A DNA stretch of 64,000 nt from Tenodera sinensis (taxonomy: Eukaryota; Arthropoda; Insecta; Mantodea; Mantidae): assembly GCA_030765045.1 (NCBI GenBank), contig CM060965.1, positions 149,161,374 through 149,225,373 on the forward strand, given 5' to 3'. Position numbers and translations under genes: made by a program. This document shows, piece after piece, positions 1 to 9,400 of this stretch. Positions within the stretch are counted from its first letter, which is position 1. Each line of letters starts with the position of its first letter. Below the pieces are notes generated by a model. It was not told the DNA's origin, made no database searches, and worked only from the letters and a program-made list of their open reading frames with translations.

Positions 1-580
1 CCTTTAAATGTAAAATTTTTCGAAAATGTTTATTTTCTTGAAAATGGCTCTAACGATTTTGATTAAAATGTCATATGATTAAGATATTTTTATGGCAAAT
101 GAAATTTATATCTTGAATTTCCTGGCTATAGCCCTTGTAGTCGTATTCACTCTGGACGACTTTTGCATAACTGGTAAACCGTTAGAGATAGACCAAATCA
201 TATTGCACAAAAAATGTAGATCTTGCTAAAATACACAATTTATGTGCAAATAAATTTTCTTGTAGGGTGAACCATTTCGGAGATATTCCTTGTTATGTGT
301 GTGAGTTTTTGAAAACTTACGTGAAATGGAACATCGTTGTTCATTTTTTATATATTAAGTGTGCAAAGAGAACCTAATCTCAAAGCACTAAAAGATTTGA
401 CTATAGCACAAAGCCTACTGTACTCTAATATTCCCCTTGCACCTACAAGGAAATAAGCAATAAGTTAGTTTGTACAAATGTTTATCTTAACTAACAAGAA
501 GAAGATATAGGAATAAGAGTTTGTAAGAATGGTTAGTACAAGACTAGAGAAAGTCATGTGAGTGCAACACATCAGATTTT
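1..580 (-). mobile_element. Family A dispersed repeat, copy A1, cut by the window start
   Basis: Reverse complement matches the 5' two thirds of the family A copies at 8226-9118 and 53041-53914, including the shared blocks CTGATGTGTTGCACTCACAT, TCCGAAATGGTTCACCCTAC and CGTTAGAGCCATTTTCAAG. The family 5' end lies at about 580 and the 3' part is beyond the window edge. No long reading frame is kept between copies. The family is unassigned; a non-autonomous DNA element is the best guess. Confidence 0.85.
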
Positions 581-1780
581 TTAAGAAATAATAGCAAACT
601 TCTGAAATGAGTATGTCACACGAAGAATAGTAGGTTTTAATGGGTTATTGAGCACCCAAAATTTCCCAAAGATACATTTTACATGAATTGCATTACAGTG
701 TTAAATTTCTTTGGAATATCCAAGACTACGTTTACAGTAGGAATAAATTAGCCTCCCATTATGCTATATGCCGTACACCGTACCACTTTTCTATTGTAAA
801 AATGAACCTATTTTCCGCGACTCTTGGCTGATGGAATCTGGAAATTAAATGTACTATATATACTTCGCCTAAGAAAAGAAAACATTCATGTAGTCTCCGT
901 TTCACAAAGTAATAGATGAAAACCTGTATATGATGCAACTTTATAACAAGGAAATAAGGAAATAACAAGGAATATTACACTATTTATGTAGGCCTGGAGT
1001 CTGCAGCGCGAAAACAAAGTGATTTTAATGCATCTTCTGTGGCTTATTACCCAACAAGGCAGAAATTTATATTTGAATAACTGACACATTTACAGAGAGG
1101 AAATATTGAGACAAAACATATGAGACACTATAATGAATATAAACTTGGGAGCATTGATTTACAATTTTTAGGGAAACCTATGATAGCTGATGGATCCAGC
1201 AGTTGAAGATTGGTGAAATGCAGAAACTCTGGCTGCAGCTTGCATGGTCTTAGAAACTGGATGGCATGTATTGTAATGGAATCGCAATGAATCACATAAA
1301 CTATCATAAAGGTTGAATTAAACAAAACTTAGAAGTGTTCAGGGCCCAAGATTCAAGCTTATGTTCAAGTGAAACTTAAGAAAGTAGCCAATCAGAGAGA
1401 AATTTCCGTCATGGGATTATTCTGCCATTTTACATCTGATTTTCGATCGTCATCTGTTGACTTACCAGCTGCCTTTATGTGTAAGATTACTGCTAGGATA
1501 TCTATAAAAATCGCAGCCATATAAATTGTGATATTGCCAGTTTAACGTTCTTTAACCAGGTAGCTAGCTCTAGTTAATTTTGAAGATGTATGTAGCTTAT
1601 TTTCTCGGTGGTCACTTCGCAGACTGCCATACTGCTCAGCTGTATCACTCTGTTTTGCTACTGACTCCCGTTTAATTTCCATCTGCGGTTGTGAATGGCA
1701 ACATATAGCTTTTAGTTTATGCTTAAGGCTTAAATTGTTATGTTAATACTTATTTTTTATTGTGAATAGACACAATACGC
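581..1780. other. Unassigned AT-rich intergenic DNA
   Basis: No conserved frame, tRNA-like box or inverted terminal repeat was found. The open frames are short and overlap on both strands without a recognisable protein. Confidence 0.5.
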
Positions 1781-1869
1781 TGCGGGACAGTTTGGAAACA
1801 GAAGACTTGTCATGTCTGCCTTACATTCCTCACTCGGATGACATATCTATCGGGGGTTCCCTTATCCTG

Positions 1870-2577
1870 AGAAGATGAATGTAAGGTCAATGGATCCCAA
1901 CTTCATTTGAGGATAAAGGTAAAGGACATACTACGGAGGCGTCTCTGCAACTGGACAGAGAACCGCACGTAGGCCATCCGGTCCTTTGTGTTCCTACCAT
2001 GATTCCTGGGAGAGAGGGGCGAGAAGAGAGATCCGAAGGGCGACCACCTCCGGATGACACGGTCGCATGTACGAACGGGGCCCCTAACATTTCCGATTTG
2101 AACGCATTCGACGACACCGATCCAACCACAAGCCCTTAACCCCCAGCAGTTCCTGCCTGAAAAGTTCCAACCGACACCAGAGAGAAAACCTCAACAAAAC
2201 TCCTATTCATCGCCCAGCCGCAACCCACCAATCACTGCCTGGTCCTATAACCCTGAAGCAGATGACAATGAAGCAAATGATGGGTAGAGTGTTTAGTCAA
2301 GTCGTGTGCAGTTGATCCACAAAGAAAATGTGCACTACCTACAACTAATGACTGTCAAATCCATCTCCGCAATTATAAGGGTTCTTCAAAGGAAGAGGCG
2401 GAACTCTAGTCGCGTTGAGTAAACAGAATCTACAGGAAATGAGGGACAGGAAAATCGTGATACAAGCATTCGCCTACCGACCCGGAGAAAGCACAAAAAC
2501 CCATGAATCAAAGTAGGTGGTCACTGGGTACCGAACCCGGAACCTCCCGTGTGGTAGTCGCACACGGCGCCACCTTG
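1870..2577 (-). mobile_element. SINE-1 family copy (tRNA-derived head, long body)
   Basis: Read on the minus strand, the copy starts near 2577 with a tRNA-like head ending in a B-box-like GGTTCGGTACCCAG. It continues with the body block CTCCGGGTCGGTAGGCGAATG and TTTCCTGTCCCTCATTTCC. The same order (tRNA head, then C-GGGTCG-x-AGG-GAATG, then CCTGTCCCTCATTTC) is seen at 17013-17640. The GC-rich 3' half (1880-2140) contains an 80-codon open frame that I take as non-coding SINE body. The 3' boundary is uncertain. Confidence 0.7.
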
Positions 2578-3474
2578 CTCGCTTATTTGAACACGTCACT
2601 CATTTCTTTCTTGTCTGATATGACCTACTCCGGTAAGAGGCTTAAACTTACATAAGAGTAAGAATATTTGTGACGCGTGTGGATGCTGTTACGAATGTGT
2701 TCCCTGAATTTTTTTATTTGAAATAAAATAATTTGGAAATGAAAGTTCATATTTCGCAATAAATAAACGAGTCCCTATTCAGCATCCAGAAATTAATGGG
2801 GTTACAAATCAGAAGAACGAAGAGATTAGATGACCGAAAAGGCAACAGAAGGACGAATGCAAATGTCTACGTAATAGAATGCTTAAGTCATCGCTGTTGT
2901 GTGCGACTGGGAATGTTGATACGCTGTAAGATATCATCCAGCCCAACACATCCGTTAGCGGCAGTGGGTGGAGTTTGTTTTCAATTCTTACGCATCTTCC
3001 CTCTCACCTGTTGCAAAACCTGTACTAGCATGCAGTAGGCCTCATTTTTCTAGTCGTCATCCTCACGGGGAAGTGACGCAACTCTTTTCACTGGATTTTC
3101 CTCAGTGGAGCAGTAGTCATGACATTGAGAAGGGCAAGCAGCTTGATCACGAACAACCGCTAGACCGGCCGTCATCCTTACTTAGTGAATGTGTTTACCA
3201 ACTCGCTCGTATATGCAAATAGTGGTAATGGGTTGCTAAACATGTCGCTCTAACGAGGCCGAGCCACTGGCCCTGAGAATGCATTCCTTTAAAGGTGACA
3301 CTCTCCTCTCCTACTCTGCCCAGAGCAGATGTTCTCTGCCTATGTGGCTGCCATACTGTCACATGCTGTGATGTGGGTACATCTCAACTGTTATACGGAA
3401 AGTAAAACTCTATGTGCTACATTTTTCTGACTTTCTCTGCCCATCATAGTTTATTTTACATCGTTTCTGCAATG
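2578..3474. other. Unassigned intergenic DNA
   Basis: Two overlapping plus-strand frames (2796-3038 and 2968-3222) have no recognisable domain and no homology I know. Nothing else could be supported. Confidence 0.4.
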
Positions 3475-3649
3475 CAGTGGAATCCCGATAACTCGACCTA
3501 ATGTGGACTGAGAGGCTGTCGAGTTATCGAAATGTCCCGTTTTACGGAATAAGGGGTCTGTTATTAACAACTCATAACTTAATATTGTACATAGTAAACT
3601 ACATAAATGCATATTCTAGCACAATATAGAAGTCAGAAAAGTTATAGGC

Positions 3650-3706
3650 ACTGGCTTGTAAGACCTAGGGTGTGTAAGTCCTACATAAGGGGAGGGTAAT
3701 CAGGAA
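3650..3706 (+). mobile_element. SINE-2 3'-tail fragment
   Basis: The block CTACATAAGGGGAGGGTAAT followed by CAGGAAAAG matches the tail of the SINE-2 copy at 6955-7300 (reverse strand) and the tail of the 14975-15318 copy. Only the last 60 bases or so of the SINE are present; it runs straight into the GAA array. Confidence 0.7.
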
Positions 3707-3760
3707 AAGAAGAAGAAGAAGAAGAAGAAGAAGAAGAAGAAGAAGAAGAAGAAGAAGAAA
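3707..3760. repeat. (GAA)n microsatellite
   Basis: About 18 uninterrupted GAA units. It directly continues the A-rich tail of a SINE-2 3' end, so it probably grew from that tail. The serine run in the minus-strand frame here is an artefact. Confidence 0.95.
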
Positions 3761-3806
3761 AGTTATAAAATATCCTAAAATTTTTTACGTATACCTTTAT
3801 CCGGTC

Positions 3807-4083
3807 CATGGGCGTCGTGAAGGGGGCAAACGGGTTGGGGGGCCATGGCCCCCCTTTGGAAATTAGTAAATGTAATGTGTAATAAATTACTAGTAGACTA
3901 TTGTTTTGTTGTTGATGTAAGGAACATTTTTTATTTGGCACAAATTAATTCACTTATCCGCAACAAATATTATAACTCATCTTTTACAATTTTTGGCAAC
4001 AGAATAATGAACTAATATTCTTTACTTGTAAACTTAAAACATTCCCCCTCCCCTGAAAAAAAAAAAGTCTACCGGCGCTCATG
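3807..4083. mobile_element. hAT-type MITE nested in the pogo-like element
   Basis: The element is 277 bp with terminal inverted repeats CATGGGCGTCG and CATGAGCGCCG (right end reverse complemented). It is flanked by a perfect 8-bp direct repeat, ATCCGGTC, at 3799-3806 and 4084-4091. An 8-bp duplication is the signature of hAT insertions. G-rich subterminal sequence follows both ends, with a palindrome GGGGGGCCATGGCCCCCC inside the left end. There is no coding capacity. Confidence 0.8.
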
Positions 4084-5039
4084 ATCCGGTCTCTTTAACG
4101 CATCCAATTTAATTTCCACTATCATGTCGAACGAGAAGGAAAGAAAAATTACACCCTGTGTGGTTTATCTTGTCTCTGGCCTGAAAAAAGAGAAAGAAAT
4201 GTTGAAAAGTGACGCAAATACTCACCCCTCTATGTCCGTTGTTATGGGGCAGGTGGGAGAATATTCGGGAGTTTCTATCCAGTCAGTGCTAGACTGAAGA
4301 GGTAAGTATGAATAGACTTCGGACGTTTCTGCACGCAAAACATTTCTTCTACCCTCTGCCCCTAACTGGCGCGATGGAAGAAACCTTCTAGTTTTATGTC
4401 CTAGAGACAAGCTACCACCGGAGGTATAACACCTTCACAACTAACAACATAACAACTCAACACAACACTAACATAAGTCTGAAATCTGAGAAACAATACT
4501 GTAACCAGAAAGATGGAACCATTTACGTACTGGATAAAGCAATAAAACTTCAAACCTTCAAAGCAAGTGTTTGTGCTCTATATCCACATTATTAGCAGCA
4601 AGCTTTTGATTTGGTGACAATGGTCTGCCGGCTGCTTAAGTTCTGACTAGGTATATGTATACATGGTCGGCCCCTTTCTTACTGTGAGGGAGAATGCGGT
4701 AAGTAGGGTGCATACACTAATTAAACTATGCCTATATTGATTATATGCATAGTGGATTATAGAAATTATTAAACCAAGTTTGACGATAAAAACAGAAACA
4801 AAATAAAAAACCATCATCGAGTTATACGACATATTAAGTTATCGAGAGTCGAGTTATGGGGATTCTATTGTATATTGTTACTAAACATATTTCTACCAAC
4901 CACAAGTTAATTGGCGTGAACGTTTACAGTTATGAATTAATTACACATTTCGTTGTAGGCAGTAAATGCAAGGCTGGGCGACTCACGCGTTACCCTGAGC
5001 GACCTTTATCTTTACCTGCCAAGCATACAGCTATCAGCT

Positions 5040-5490
5040 CACCTTCCTGATCCTGGGGTTTTTCAGGGTTTTCCCGAGTTAGTCGAGCGAAATGCTGGGA
5101 AGGACATTTACCTTACATCCCTCGTTCCAATTAATTTCGTTCTCTCTATCCGGTCTTTTCAGCTTGTAAGTCAGCAGGGTCGCCGGTGGGCTATGCTACG
5201 GGGGTGCTTGCGCTCTGAAAATACGGTGCTCGGCAAGGGGGTGCTATGGTCGGCCGGCCGCTCTCCCTGGGGGACTGATTAATCAGTCGGACTTAGCTGG
5301 CTGGTGATGGGCACTCAATGGTTACCTGGAACTCCGTTGGGCTGAAGAAGCTACCTGCACCTGTTAGGGACCCACCATGGTTGCAATTCCGCCTTTGATG
5401 TATTTGGTCCATCTGTAGGGTACTTTCATCCTTCCTCCCGGGATCTGACGCGCAATAAACCACCGGCATACGTGCCGAAATCCCCACCGT
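5040..5490 (+). mobile_element. SINE-1 family body, head lost
   Basis: The block from GGGGTTTTTCAGGGTTTTCC through AATGCTGGGAAGGACATTTA matches the body of the SINE-1 copies at 11370 and 17110. The preceding 4965-5040 resembles 25955-26040 (GGGCGACTC and ACCCTGAGCGACCTT blocks), so another repeat may abut it. It ends against the GACA array. Confidence 0.65.
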
Positions 5491-5526
<36 letters not shown>

Positions 5527-5556
5527 GGCAGGCAGACAGACAGGTAGACAGACAGG
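5491..5556. repeat. (GACA)n microsatellite
   Basis: About 16 GACA units with a few G substitutions. It sits at the 3' end of the SINE-1 copy, in line with tail-seeded expansion. Confidence 0.95.
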
Positions 5557-6364
5557 CATATCGTCATTTGATTTTTAAAATTTATCCGTGCAACATTGTA
5601 TAATCAGCTAGTACTTAATATCACCATTCGTCCGTTTAGTTAGATGGATAAGTGAGGTAGTGTTTTTACGAAGTATTAAAGGTGGATTTTTAACTTAAAG
5701 AATCAAACATCGATAAAGTTTTTAAAATAAGTGAATATGCATACACTATTCGTGCATTCAAAACACCAAGACATACTTAAAGAACAACGAAAATAACTGC
5801 ATTATTTATAATATTTTGTAGGAGTAATTATAGCTACATTGGAAAAGAGGAAAATCCTTTCACATCAAACTTTGTGGTCTTCATCTACATAAAATACGAG
5901 GAGGGGCAACAGTTTGTTTCATTTCAGCAAATCTACGGCGTACTTCATACATGTATGCACTCTGAGAAATGTCTGCCAGATTTCATGGTGATATTTAGTA
6001 CATCGATATTATGAAATGCAATGGTGCAGATTCGCCTCCTGCTGAGTGATTACATCAGTGTGATCAACGCACTGAAAACAAGGTTAATGTTGCTACATCT
6101 AATTATCAGATGAATACAGAAATTTCTGAAAGTGATTAACTGCCTATATCTCAAACATGTTCTACCACGTAAGTACCACGTGTTCAAAGAAATCTTTGAG
6201 GCTTGAGATTCACCTAGTTTATTTATTTTATGCTTTAGTAGGAAACGAAGGTACCTATTGTCTAATGAGGACCTTGAGTATCTCACATCTCAGGCACTTA
6301 AGTTTTCCGAGAACGACAGCCTGGCTGTCTGCGTAACATGATGTTATTTACATAAGGACATTAC
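5557..6364. other. Unassigned AT-rich DNA
   Basis: No repeat shared with the rest of the window and no convincing coding frame was seen. Confidence 0.4.
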
Positions 6365-6525
6365 ATGTGGAATTATGGAACACGCCCAATAAACGTTGTC
6401 GATGTCGCCAGTCTTATTAATTCATTAGGCTCTTTCTACAGCACAATTCCGCGAAAAATAGCTCCTTATTTTATGACAAAACATGTTTCCGACAAACTGT
6501 CCTTGGTTATGGCAGTTTAAATATG
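6365..6525 (+). repeat. Dispersed repeat family C, copy 1
   Basis: Similar along its length to 12088-12250. Shared landmarks in order are ATTATGG-ACAC-CCCAATA, GTCG-GATGTCGCCAGTCT, AATTCCG-GAAAAA, CTC-TTATTTTATGA and a ...ATGTCCTTGATTATG-like end. Family and borders are unknown. Confidence 0.6.
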
Positions 6526-6954
6526 TTGATTTGGTTGAAAGCGTAAAAACAGTGATACTTTTCTTGTATAATATGAAGCATTTATGTTTGTTAAGTACTT
6601 GTTATGGGAAGGTTAGCTTAGATGGAGACAGCCACGTGGGAGAGCACTTCTCTTTCAGGTTTAGTTGTTATTTAAGCTGATGACGTTTTCCTCCTTTGCG
6701 ACATCTTTTGATGCCGTCTCCAACACATATACCAGTCTTTATTGAATCTGCTGCTGGCTGCTATGGCAATGAATTATGTAATTTTAATCTCAAGGTAGCT
6801 ATGGATGCGTGTGAGAAGTTAAGTTGCCTGATATATTTAATAAATAAACTACTTCAAACGACTTGCCGACTATTTGAGGATTGCAGAATTAAACTGATTC
6901 TGAATCATAAGCTGTAACTGATGAAATATTGTATGTTCCAATTTCTATCGTATC

Positions 6955-7300
6955 TTTTTTTTTTCTTTACCTGATTACCCTCCCCTTATGTAACACTTAC
7001 AAGGTGGGTCAGACGCCTGTAGGGGAGCTCAGGAACCTATGGACCTGTAAGCTGGTGGTCAGCCAAGCACCAGGTATGATAGTGAGGAAGAGGATATGAC
7101 ATTCAGGCGAAATCCATGATTAGAAAGGTGAAAATGGAGCAATTGGTGGAATGAGTGGTGGGGGAAACTGGAGGATCCGGAGGACACCTGCCCTGACGCC
7201 GCTTCGTCTACCACGAATACCACATGCGGGTCCCTGGGGTCGAACCCGGGCCACCTAGGTTACAGGCGAACGCTCTAACCACTCGGCCACAGCACCGGCC
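6955..7300 (-). mobile_element. SINE-2, near full length, with target-site duplication
   Basis: On the minus strand the head reads GGCCGGTGCTGTGGCCGAGT with A box TGGCCGAGTGG and B box GGTTCGACCCC. A body with CATGTGGTATTCGTGG follows and the copy ends in GGGGAGGGTAATCAGGTAAA plus a poly-A-like tail. The flanks carry a near-perfect 11-bp duplication, TCTATCGTATC (6944-6954) and TCTTTCGTATC (7301-7311). The length is 346 bp. It inserted beside the 3' end of the retroelement fragment at 7312-7832. Confidence 0.85.
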
Positions 7301-7311
7301 TCTTTCGTATC

Positions 7312-7832
7312 AATAACTTCTTAAAATAACTTCTTCGTCTTCTTCTTCTACTTGTTGGTTTGTTCTGGCTCCAATCATTACAGCCTCTGTATCCATTTCT
7401 TCCGTGGACGTCTCTGATCTCTCTTTCCACTTCTCGGTCGATAGTTCTAACTTTTCCAGGGCATTCTGTTGGAATCCATTCTATAGACATGTTCATACCA
7501 TTGTCTTCTATACTCTTCTCTTTTATCTCTAAGATAAATATCTTCAGCTCTTTACACTTATCTTCACTTCGTATGTATATTGTCCATTAATGTACATCTT
7601 GCCACATATCGTAGATATTTTCTACAGCCTCTATTCTTTTAAGGGCTTCTTTAATCAGAGTCAATAATTCTGAGCCATGCAATAATGGAGGCACAGCCAA
7701 TAATTTATAACATTTTAGATGTGTTTCCTTCTTTACTTTCTTTCTCAATGTTCTTTTCATAGTGCCACATAAATACTGAAATCTTTGTAATTTATTGTTT
7801 GTCTTTTTCTCTATTACACCCCAAGGAAACAC
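7312..7832 (-). pseudogene. Non-LTR retrotransposon reverse-transcriptase C-terminal remnant
   Basis: The minus strand encodes, through frameshifts, the region just after the polymerase domain of an insect non-LTR element. First comes a block with FQYLCGTMKRTLRKKVKKET, KCYKLLAVPPLLHGSE and LLTLIKEALKRIEAVE, which corresponds to the family F-YLCGTI-RTL-KK-RKETQLKFYK and LLYGSE-W pattern. Further on, after a shift, come YEHVYRMDSNRMP and a GKRDQRRPRKKW block, the basic GRPRKRW tail usual in these elements. It ends in a short GAA-rich run at 7334-7350. Only the 3' end survived, as expected from 5'-truncated target-primed insertion. It is not functional. Confidence 0.8.
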
Positions 7833-7860
7833 CTATATAGTTAAAATATTTTAGTTATTT

Positions 7861-8225
7861 TAATGTTCTTTCATTCGGTACTATTTTTATTCTTTGTGTT
7901 TATTTCCCACGCAGGTCCATAACTCTCTTTTTTAAGAAGAAGAAGAAATTTCTAGGCTGTAGTCTCGTGCAATCATGCTTATTTTAAAAATGGATCTTTG
8001 TAAGTCGTTCTCTGAGGAAGCCATTATAGCGTAGTCGTCAGCAAATATTAATGTATCTAAGGGATTTTAGTATTAAAACTATACAGTTGCCATTTCGTGA
8101 CAGCTTTATCAATCTATAAATAAGAAAGAGTGGGTGACAGAGGACACCTTTGTCTTGGAGCCTGATTTATTACTATCTCGTGATTTGATTTTCTATTTCC
8201 AGTTTAAAATAATTGCGCATGTAAT
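7861..8225. other. Continuation of retroelement relic or unassigned DNA
   Basis: Text such as TCATTCGGTACTATTTTTAT and ACACCTTTGTCTTGGAGCCTGA looks like reverse-strand reverse-transcriptase coding sequence (a G-x-RQG-L-P-like step), which would place upstream parts of the 7312-7832 element here. Many stops are present and I cannot define borders. Confidence 0.35.
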
Positions 8226-9118
8226 AAAAAAATCTGATGTGTTGCACTCACATGACTTTCTCTACTCTTGTACTAACCATTCTTACAAACTCTTATTCCT
8301 ATATCTTCTTCGTGTTAGTTAAAATAAACATTTGTACAAATTATCTTATTGCTTATTTCCTTGTAGGTGCAAGGGGAATATTGGAATACAGTAGGCTTTG
8401 TGCGATAGTCAAATCTTTTAAAACTTTGAGATTCCGTTCTCTTTGTACATGTAATATATGAAAAAATGAACAACGATGACCCATTTCACGAAAGTTCCAA
8501 GTTTTCCGAAACTCACACACATAACAAGGTATATCTCCGAAATGGTTCACCCTACAAGAAAATTTATTGAGACATAAATTGTGTATTTTAGCAAGATCTA
8601 CATTTTTTGTATAGTATAATTTGGTCTATCTCTAACGGTTTACCAGTTATGCAAAAGTCGTCCAGAGTAAATACGACTACAGGGGCTATAACCAGAAAAT
8701 TCAAGATATTTATTTCATTTGTCATAAAAATATCTCAAACATATGACGTTTTAATCAAAATCGTTAGAGCCATTTTCAAGAAAATCAAAATTTTCGAAAA
8801 ATTTTCCATGTAAAGGGTAGTTTAGGGTGAGGCTATTTTCTTCAAAATCTTCGTGTCACATCCTTGAACGACATTAAACTTAAATACCAACTTTGGTTTT
8901 TAACCGACTTTTCGTTTTTGAACTATGCTGTCCACAGACTGACAGACTGACAGACTGACAGACACACAGACACAGACACACACACGGACCTTTTTCTAAA
9001 AATGCTTTTTTTGGATTCAGGGGGCCTCAAAACATGCATTTCCGGTGAAATCTCGACTTCGAATTTTTGGGTGGAATACAATACTTCCCCTACTTACCAG
9101 TAGAGAAAGTAAAAAGGG
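8226..9118 (+). mobile_element. Family A dispersed repeat, copy A2, best full-length copy
   Basis: This copy is about 893 bp and serves as reference for the family. It starts AATCTGATGTGTTGCACTCA and ends near CAGTAGAGAAAGTAAAAAGG. Near the ends, ACTTTCTCTACT (about 8255) and AGTAGAGAAAGT (about 9099) are perfect inverse complements, and the 3' end folds as CTACT-TACC-AGTAG. Internal landmarks are TCCGAAATGGTTCACCCTAC, CGTTAGAGCCATTTTCAAG, TTTTTAACCGACTTTTCGTT, a CAGACTGA microsatellite and GGCCTCAAAACATGCATTTC. There is no conserved reading frame. The superfamily is unknown. Confidence 0.85.
8936..8993. repeat. CAGACTGA / CAGACA short tandem run inside family A
   Basis: Tandem CAGACTGA units pass into CACAGACA and CACA. 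The same internal position carries GACA units in the 53041 copy and CA-rich text in the 31925 copy, so the run belongs to the element. Confidence 0.85.
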
Positions 9119-9179
9119 AAGCGTTAGTTGCCGTGAGTCGTTGAGCGGAAAGTTCGTTTGCGGTGACCGACAAGTAAGT

Positions 9180-9400
9180 ATAACTCAGCGTGGTCTTTAG
9201 GCACTACGGACTGCCAATAATAGATCACAGACATTTCTGTAAGAAACGAAAGAAAGGACGTGAAGTTCAGAAATACACGCTCTTTTATCAATATATGTAA
9301 GTCTCGCCTACTTAATCACTACCCCATAAAATTTTCCACCCATTTGTTGTCAAATCTTGATTTCTTACTCACAACTGAAACAAGTTTTTACTCTGCGACT
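9180..9400 (+). repeat. Dispersed repeat family B, copy 1
   Basis: Similar to 15885-16060. Shared landmarks are GCGTGGTCTTTAGGCACT, a GCCAATAATAGATCACA-like block, GGACGTGAAG, TTCTTTTATCAA-type text and GCCTACTTAATCA. The family is unknown. Confidence 0.6.

Larger units (their letters stand above)
3475..4870. mobile_element. Pogo/Tigger-like non-autonomous element with nested insertions
   Basis: Both ends carry related inverted repeats. The left end reads CAGTGGAATCCCGATAACTC and the right end, reverse complemented, reads CAATAGAATCCCCATAACTC. Further CGAGTTATCG-type blocks lie just inside each end. This CAGT-GAA-CC-CGATAA pattern is typical of Tigger/pogo termini, which integrate at TA; the right flank is TA (4871-4872) and the left flank TG, probably a mutated TA. 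No transposase remnant is seen. A SINE-2 tail with a GAA array and a hAT-type MITE lie inside, so this is the oldest layer here. Confidence 0.65.

Noticed and set aside
8226..9118. Family A as a Helitron
   Set aside because: It begins near TC and has a small 3' hairpin, but the 3' end is not CTRR and insertion between A and T was not seen, so the assignment is not supported.
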